Source of the DNA: Desulfatitalea sp.
GTDB lineage: Bacteria > Desulfobacterota > Desulfobacteria > Desulfobacterales > Desulfosarcinaceae
Direction: 5' to 3'
Assembly (NCBI GenBank): GCA_018224505.1
Contig: JAGTVD010000344.1
Location: 1 to 9,015 of the forward strand
Length of the DNA: 9,015 nucleotides
Below the pieces are notes generated by a model, which did no database searches, was not told the DNA's origin, and worked only from the letters and a program-made list of their open reading frames with translations. How positions within the stretch are numbered: position 1 is the first letter of the stretch; the number at the start of each line of letters is the position of its first letter. The translations under genes and the position numbers were made by a program. Positions 5,282-9,015 of the stretch are shown piece by piece.

Positions 5282-5470
5282 ATGATGACGACCCCTCAAC
5301 ACTGCCCCGGCTTTCAAGCGTTCCAAAACCTTAAATCCTTCGAGTGCAAATGCCCGAAATGCGGTGCGGCCAAGGAAATCTTTTCGGATGAATTCGATAA
5401 GGCGCACAAGTGTGACAAATGCGACCAACCCATCGACTTTACGCAATGCACCTTGGATGGCACCGCTTAA
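5282..5470 (+). CDS. small Cys-rich zinc-ribbon-like protein
   Basis: This 62-residue protein (61 if the second ATG at 5285 is used) contains HCPGF (C8), ECKCPKCG (C22, C24, C27), EIFSDE and HKCDKCDQPI (C44, C47), then C56. The C24xxC27 and C44xxC47 pairs form a plausible zinc ribbon or rubredoxin-like metal site. The core CPxCG...EIFSDE resembles small proteins I have seen in anaerobes, but I cannot assign a function. It is soluble with no signal peptide. AAGAAGGT lies immediately upstream, which fits the second ATG slightly better. It begins 43 bases after the rubredoxin-like gene, and a small CGCGC/GCGCG hairpin (5255-5269) precedes it. Context suggests a role in electron transfer or metal handling in oxygen defence; this is inferred. 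Confidence 0.75.
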   Translation: MMTTPQHCPGFQAFQNLKSFECKCPKCGAAKEIFSDEFDKAHKCDKCDQPIDFTQCTLDGTA

Positions 5471-5549
5471 GGGGTGTCCGCCGTCGTTCGGCAACCCATA
5501 GCGATGCGTTGATCAAGCAAAATAAGCCCGTAGGAGATATGCAACTTCG

Positions 5550-6524
5550 ATGCGCGCAATAGGCCTCTTAGGCAGCCCCCGCAAAAAGGGCAATACGGAT
5601 CTGTTGCTCTCCCTGTTCATGGAGAGATTGGCCCAAATGGGCATGGAGATTCAAACCATCGATGTGTGCCGCCGGAACATCGAACCCTGCAAGGAGTTGA
5701 CGGTTTGCGAAACCAAAGGCACTTGCCCCATCGACGATGATATGAGCCGGGAAATCTACGGCCTGCTCAGGGCCGCCGATATCGTGGTTCTGGCATCACC
5801 GGTCTTCTTCTATGGTGTGAGCGCCCAACTCAAAGCCTTGATCGACCGCTGCCAGACCCTTTGGGCCCGCAAGCACCTGCTTAAAATCAACGATCCCGCG
5901 CATGGGTTCCGGCGTGGTTTTCTGCTGTCTGTGGGCGCAACAAGAGGCAAGCAGCTTTTCGACGGGATCCACCTGACGGCCAAATACTTCTTTGAAGGTG
6001 TGGCCGCCAACTATGCGGGCAGCCTCACCTACCGCCACATCGAAAAACGGGGTGATATCCTGCAACACCCCACCATGGCGGAAGATGTGGCGGCGGCAGC
6101 CGCGCAACTGGCGGACGGCCTGGCCGGCAGGCCCAAGGTGATTTTCGCTTGCAGGGAAAATGCGGGCCGCAGCCAGATGGCAGCGGCCTTTGCGCGCCTG
6201 CATGCCGGCCAAAAACTGGATGTGACCAGCGCCGGCAGCCAACCGGCTGACAAGGTAAACCCGGTCATGGTGGCGGCCATGGCGGAAAAGGGGATCGACC
6301 TTGGGTTCGCCGTGCCTCAGTCCCTGGAACGAGCCCTCGCCGGCAGCCCGCCCGCAGCCCTTGTGACCATGGGCTGCGGGGAGCAATGCCCCGTATTGCC
6401 CGACACCCTTCGGTTGGACTGGAACTTGCCCGATCCGGCCGGAAAGGACATTGATTTTGTGCGCGAAGTGCGCGACACCATCGAACAGAAGGTGACCGAT
6501 TTTCTGAATACCTACCCCCACTAA
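5550..6524 (+). CDS. fusion: FMN reductase / iron-sulfur flavoprotein domain with ArsC-type arsenate reductase domain
   Basis: The 324-residue protein joins two families. Residues 1 to about 190 are a flavodoxin-like NADPH-dependent FMN reductase or iron-sulfur flavoprotein, with an FMN phosphate loop (GSPRKKGNTD, 8-17) and ASPVFFYGVSAQLKALIDR. The compact cysteine motif has C47, C53 and C59, but the expected cysteine at 50 is Leu; C40 is an extra one. Residues about 195-324 are a low-molecular-weight phosphatase-fold ArsC domain: the CX5R loop CRENAGR (C201-R207) followed by S, then MGCGEQCP (C276, C280) and LPDPAGKD, as in thioredoxin-type arsenate reductases. The start is ATG 5550, whose ribosome-binding site AGGAG (5532-5536) is rather distant. 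A flavin domain might reduce the ArsC disulfide internally; that is inference. No other ars gene is visible. Arsenate reduction and a phosphatase role are both possible. Confidence 0.85.
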   Translation: MRAIGLLGSPRKKGNTDLLLSLFMERLAQMGMEIQTIDVCRRNIEPCKELTVCETKGTCPIDDDMSREIYGLLRAADIVVLASPVFFYGVSAQLKALIDRCQTLWARKHLLKINDPAHGFRRGFLLSVGATRGKQLFDGIHLTAKYFFEGVAANYAGSLTYRHIEKRGDILQHPTMAEDVAAAAAQLADGLAGRPKVIFACRENAGRSQMAAAFARLHAGQKLDVTSAGSQPADKVNPVMVAAMAEKGIDLGFAVPQSLERALAGSPPAALVTMGCGEQCPVLPDTLRLDWNLPDPAGKDIDFVREVRDTIEQKVTDFLNTYPH

Positions 6525-6549
6525 ACCTTTTACGAAGAGGAGAACATTG

Positions 6550-6711
6550 ATGGACCGTTATGTTTGCACCATTTGCGGGTATGTGTACGATCCGGAACAG
6601 GGTGACCCGGACAACGGCGTGGCCGCCGGCACCAAATTCGCCGATGTGCCCGACGACTGGGAGTGCCCGGTCTGCGGTGCCGCCAAATCCGATTTCGAAA
6701 AAGAAGAGTAA
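6550..6711 (+). CDS. rub: rubredoxin
   Basis: The 53-residue protein, MDRYVCTICGYVYDP onward, has the standard FeCys4 knuckles C6xxC9G and C39PxC42G, the conserved Y/V/Y core, and the usual D-x-P-x-x-G (DPDNG) and PDDWECP segments. Length and spacing are those of a classical rubredoxin. It is a one-electron carrier in the cytoplasm and the known donor to rubredoxin:oxygen oxidoreductase, encoded next, as well as to superoxide reductase and rubrerythrin. The start is ATG 6550 with GAGGAG at 6536-6541. It begins 25 bases after the fusion gene, so it is very probably co-transcribed. Confidence 0.97.
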   Translation: MDRYVCTICGYVYDPEQGDPDNGVAAGTKFADVPDDWECPVCGAAKSDFEKEE

Positions 6712-6729
6712 TCGCCCCATTCGCTGAAC

Positions 6730-6766
6730 CGGATGCCCTTTTTGCCGTGCGCGGAAAGGGCATCCG
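6730..6766 (+). other. strong intercistronic stem-loop between rubredoxin and roo
   Basis: CGGATGCCCTTT (6730-6741) pairs perfectly over 12 bases with AAAGGGCATCCG (6755-6766) around a 13-base loop. Only CTTTCC follows, and roo starts 20 bases later. It is too weak in T for a normal terminator but could partially attenuate, or protect the upstream rubredoxin message from 3' decay so that rubredoxin is made in excess over roo. Confidence 0.5.
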
Positions 6767-6786
6767 CTTTCCAAGGAAAAGAGATT

Positions 6787-7980
6787 ATGAGACCTGTAGA
6801 GATTGCCAAGGGCATATACGACGTCGGGGTGAACGATTGGAATATTCAGGATTTCCACGGATACTCCACCCCCCTGGGGACCAGCTACAACGCCTTTCTG
6901 ATCGTGGATGAGAAGGTGGCACTGGTGGATACGGTGAAAAAGGAGTTTGCCGATCAGCTGATCGCCAACATCGAAAAGGTGCTCGATCCGCGCAAAATTG
7001 ACTACATGATCAGCAACCACACTGAAATGGACCACACCGGCAGCCTGGCCCGGGTGATGCACCGCATCGGCGAGGACAAGCCAGTCTACTGCTCCAAGAT
7101 GGGGTTCAAGAACCTCGGGCTCCATTTCCCCCAGAAACTCAACTACCAGCCGGTGACCGACGGCCAGGAGCTGCGCCTGGGCAAACGCACCCTGGCTTTT
7201 CTGGAAACCCGCATGCTCCATTGGCCGGACAGCATGTTCACCTATATCAAGGAAGATCAGATCCTGCTCTCCAGCGACGCCTTTGGCCAGCATTTTGCCG
7301 GATTTGAAAAGTATGATGATGTGATCGGCGATGCCATCATGCCCCACGCCCAGAAATATTTCGCCAACATTCTGCTGCCCTATGCCCCGCTGATCGTGAA
7401 GCTGGTGGAGAAAGTGACCCAAATGGGGCTCCCGATCCGCATGATCTGCCCCGATCACGGCGTACTGTGGCGCAAGGATCCCGGAAAAATCATCGAGGCC
7501 TATGTGCGCTGGAGCAAGCAGACCCCCCGGCGCAAGGCGGTACTGGTTTACGACACCATGTGGCACAGCACCGAACAGATGGCCGACGCCATCGGCGCGG
7601 GGCTGCATGCCGAGGGTGTCTCCGTTCGGCCCATGTACCTGCGCAAATGGCACCGCAGCGATGTGCTCACCGAAGTGCTGGATGCCAAGGCGGTGGTGGT
7701 GGGCTCCCCAACCCTCAACAACGGGCTGTTCCCAACGGTCAGCGACTTTCTGACCTACATGAAGGGCCTCAAGCCCCAGGGCAAGATTGGCGCGGCTTTC
7801 GGCTCCTATGGCTGGAGTGGAGAGGCGACCAAGCTGATCACCAGAGAGCTGGAAGCCATGCAGTTCGAGATGCTGGAACCGGTTCGCCAGCAGTATGTGC
7901 CCGCCCAAAAGGGCCTGGAGGAGAGCTTTGAATTTGGCCGCGCCATTGGCCGCCGGATTTGCGACCAGGTCCCGGAATGA
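6787..7980 (+). CDS. roo: rubredoxin:oxygen oxidoreductase (class A flavodiiron protein)
   Basis: The 397-residue cytoplasmic enzyme reduces O2 to water (some family members reduce NO) with electrons from rubredoxin. The N-terminal beta-lactamase-like domain carries the diiron ligands H78, E80, D82 in HTEMDH (with H83), then H145 (LHWPDSM), D164 (SSDAFGQH) and H224 (CPDHGVLW). The C-terminal flavodoxin domain starts near residue 251 (AVLVYDTMWHSTEQMA), with VVGSPTLNNGLFPTV and GSYGWSGEA binding FMN. The length is normal for class A, with no C-terminal rubredoxin or reductase extension. The start is ATG 6787 with AAGGA at 6773-6777; an upstream in-frame TTG or ATG lies within the stem-loop and is less likely. 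It follows rubredoxin, its usual donor, and its last codon overlaps the ferredoxin start (ATGA). Confidence 0.96.
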   Translation: MRPVEIAKGIYDVGVNDWNIQDFHGYSTPLGTSYNAFLIVDEKVALVDTVKKEFADQLIANIEKVLDPRKIDYMISNHTEMDHTGSLARVMHRIGEDKPVYCSKMGFKNLGLHFPQKLNYQPVTDGQELRLGKRTLAFLETRMLHWPDSMFTYIKEDQILLSSDAFGQHFAGFEKYDDVIGDAIMPHAQKYFANILLPYAPLIVKLVEKVTQMGLPIRMICPDHGVLWRKDPGKIIEAYVRWSKQTPRRKAVLVYDTMWHSTEQMADAIGAGLHAEGVSVRPMYLRKWHRSDVLTEVLDAKAVVVGSPTLNNGLFPTVSDFLTYMKGLKPQGKIGAAFGSYGWSGEATKLITRELEAMQFEMLEPVRQQYVPAQKGLEESFEFGRAIGRRICDQVPE

Positions 7981-8168
7981 AACGTCCGGCGGTGGACCTG
8001 GCCACCTGCACCCTCTGCATGGGCTGTGTGGAGGTATGCCCGGAGGTGTTTTCACTCAACGATGCCGGTTACATCGCCGTGGCGGAGCTGGCGGCCTATC
8101 CCTTCGACCCGGTAACGGAGGCCATCAAGTATTGTCCGGTTGACGCCATCACCTGGGAAGAAGCATAA
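7977..8168 (+). CDS. [4Fe-4S] ferredoxin, Desulfovibrio type
   Basis: The 63-residue protein, MKRPAVDLATCTLC onward, has C11xxC14xxC17 with C21P, and C53P near the end (IKYCPVDAI), so it binds one [4Fe-4S] cluster through C11, C14, C17 and C53. C21 matches the extra cysteine of Desulfovibrio gigas ferredoxin II; the partner cysteine expected near residue 45 is Pro, so a second cluster or disulfide is unlikely. Its ATG overlaps the roo stop codon (ATGA, 7977-7980), indicating translational coupling. It may supply electrons to the rubredoxin/roo chain or to the flavin domain encoded upstream. That pairing is inferred from the overlap. Confidence 0.93.
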   Translation: MKRPAVDLATCTLCMGCVEVCPEVFSLNDAGYIAVAELAAYPFDPVTEAIKYCPVDAITWEEA

Positions 8169-8172
8169 AGAT

Positions 8173-8850
8173 TTGGCCTTTCGGGAGCTGAAAAAGAAGA
8201 TATTGGCCCTGCTGCAAGCGGACGATCCGCGAACCGCCATGGAGAAGATTGCCGCAATGCCTCCGCGGCAGGCGGTCAACCCGCTTTTCGGATTGCTCTA
8301 TCATGGAGACATGCGGGTGCGCTGGCAGGCGGTCACCGCCTTGGGGGTGGTGGTGGCCCGGCTGGCCGACCGTGATCCGGAATCGGCCAGGGTGATCATG
8401 CGCCGGCTGATGTGGAACCTCAACGACGAATCCGGCGGCATCGGCTGGGGTTCGCCCGAAGCCATGGGAGAAATCATGGCCCGCAGCGAACACATGGCCG
8501 TGGAATACAGTCGGATTCTGATTTCCTATCTAGATCCCCATGGCAACTATCTGGAGCACCCGGGACTGCAAACCGGTGCCTTGTGGGCTGTGGCCCGGCT
8601 GGCCCAGACGCGGCCGGCGCTGACCCGGGATGCCGTACCCTTTCTGGCGGATCATCTCGTAGCACCCCGACCCCAGTTGCGCGCTCTGGCCGCACTGGCC
8701 GCCGCTGCCATGGCCACTTCCGAACTGAGAACGCAGCTGAAAGCACTCCGCACGGACGGCGGCACCATCACACTTTATTGGAACGGACGATTTGAGCAAA
8801 TGTCCATCTCCGCAATCGCCGTCGCTGCCCTTGCCGCCATCGATTCATAA
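8173..8850 (+). CDS. HEAT-repeat-like conserved protein, DVU0298-type
   Basis: The protein of about 225 residues is all-helical and Ala/Leu-rich in the manner of HEAT repeats, for example NPLFGLLYHGDMRVRWQAV followed by TALGVVVARLA. The best conserved-looking segment is RRLMWNLNDESGGIGWG (77-93), followed by SPEAMGEIM. From memory this resembles a conserved protein family of sulfate reducers represented by DVU0298; no biochemical function is known to me. It has no signal peptide or metal motif. The start is uncertain. TTG 8173 has GGGAAGAAG about 9 bases upstream and sits 5 bases after the ferredoxin stop; TTG 8140 would overlap the ferredoxin gene and lacks a ribosome-binding site. Tight linkage to ferredoxin and roo suggests an interaction or scaffold role in the same system, by inference. 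It is the last gene of the operon. Confidence 0.8.
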   Translation: MAFRELKKKILALLQADDPRTAMEKIAAMPPRQAVNPLFGLLYHGDMRVRWQAVTALGVVVARLADRDPESARVIMRRLMWNLNDESGGIGWGSPEAMGEIMARSEHMAVEYSRILISYLDPHGNYLEHPGLQTGALWAVARLAQTRPALTRDAVPFLADHLVAPRPQLRALAALAAAAMATSELRTQLKALRTDGGTITLYWNGRFEQMSISAIAVAALAAIDS

Positions 8851-8863
8851 TGAAACGGGATGT

Positions 8864-8879
8864 CTGAAAAAGCATTCAG
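8864..8879. other. weak inverted repeat between convergent genes
   Basis: CTGAA (8864-8868) pairs with TTCAG (8875-8879) around AAAGCA in the 37-base gap between the operon end and the convergent TatD gene. It is short and has no T-tract. It could end transcription from one side, but the support is slight. Confidence 0.2.
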
Positions 8880-8887
8880 TCGCGGGT

Positions 8888-9015
8888 TTAAATCACGCCG
8901 CATTCGCAGGCATCAACATCAAACAACCGGCAGGTATTGGTCCAGATGGTTTCCGCCAGGTCAGCCGGGTCCGCTTGCCGAATTTCGGCCAGCTTGAACA
9001 GGACCGTACGCACGA
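8888..9015 (-). CDS. TatD-family metal-dependent DNase/hydrolase, C-terminal end (partial)
   Basis: The last 41 codons of a minus-strand gene enter from the right edge, with the stop at 8888-8890. The sequence VRTVLFKLAEIRQADPADLA, then ETIWTNTCRLF, matches the C-terminal helices of TatD hydrolases, which typically read as K(L)AEL+G.....LA..T..N..RLF. These are magnesium-dependent TIM-barrel nucleases linked to DNA repair and turnover. The metal-binding residues lie outside the window. The tail DVDACECGVI adds two closely spaced cysteines after the usual RLF end. The gene converges on the oxygen-defence operon and is probably unrelated to it. The call rests on a short segment, so another amidohydrolase-fold member is possible. 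Confidence 0.7.
   Translation of the reverse strand, partial: VRTVLFKLAEIRQADPADLAETIWTNTCRLFDVDACECGVI

Noticed and set aside
6265..8055. Open frame of 596 codons on the minus strand opposite roo and the fusion gene
   Set aside because: It lies antisense to genes with full sets of family motifs. The translation has no recognisable domain and is His/Gly/Pro-rich in the manner of a GC-driven shadow frame.
8860..9002. Plus-strand ORF after the HEAT-like gene
   Set aside because: It is the shadow of the TatD C-terminus on the other strand and has no ribosome-binding site.
1..9015. tRNA, rRNA, CRISPR array, insertion sequence or phage attachment site
   Set aside because: I looked for spaced direct repeats, terminal inverted repeats with transposase frames, and structured RNA genes, and found none.

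Overview
The window looks like a chromosomal segment of an anaerobic, sulfate-reducer-like member of the Desulfobacterota. This is an inference: its rubrerythrin, two-iron superoxide reductase, rubredoxin-like protein, rubredoxin, rubredoxin:oxygen oxidoreductase and PerR combine in the way known from Desulfovibrio and relatives, and several small proteins resemble conserved families I remember only from that group. Coding regions are GC-rich. I see no insertion sequence, tRNA, rRNA, CRISPR array or phage gene, so this reads as core rather than accessory DNA.

Left part (1-2752): the 5' part of nqrA (Na+-translocating NADH:quinone reductase subunit A) runs off the left edge on the minus strand, preceded by a small overlapping ORF. 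Divergent from it lies a citrate synthase gene. It is followed on the same strand by a PerR-type peroxide sensor of the Fur family that keeps every metal ligand.

Middle (2753-3691): a 119-residue conserved hypothetical gene lies on the minus strand, convergent with perR. A gene-free stretch of about 570 bases separates it from the large plus-strand operon. That stretch carries a near-perfect sigma-54 (-24/-12) promoter for the 119-residue gene, weaker sigma-54-like elements facing the operon, and between them two adjacent perfect 16-bp dyads placed where an enhancer-binding regulator would be expected.

Right part (3692-8850): ten plus-strand genes form an apparent oxygen and reactive-oxygen defence operon. 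In order they are a 65-residue small protein, rubrerythrin, desulfoferrodoxin (superoxide reductase), a rubredoxin-like protein, a small Cys-rich zinc-ribbon-like protein, a fusion of an FMN-reductase/iron-sulfur-flavoprotein domain to an ArsC-type arsenate reductase domain, rubredoxin, rubredoxin:oxygen oxidoreductase, a [4Fe-4S] ferredoxin and a HEAT-like protein. Superoxide would be reduced by desulfoferrodoxin, peroxide by rubrerythrin and O2 by the flavodiiron enzyme, with the rubredoxins and ferredoxin carrying electrons. Several intercistronic gaps hold strong stem-loops. The C-terminal end of a TatD-family nuclease enters from the right edge on the minus strand.

The most interesting points are the divergent sigma-54 arrangement around the paired dyads, the flavoprotein-ArsC fusion with one cluster cysteine missing, and three small uncharacterised proteins embedded in or facing the defence operon.
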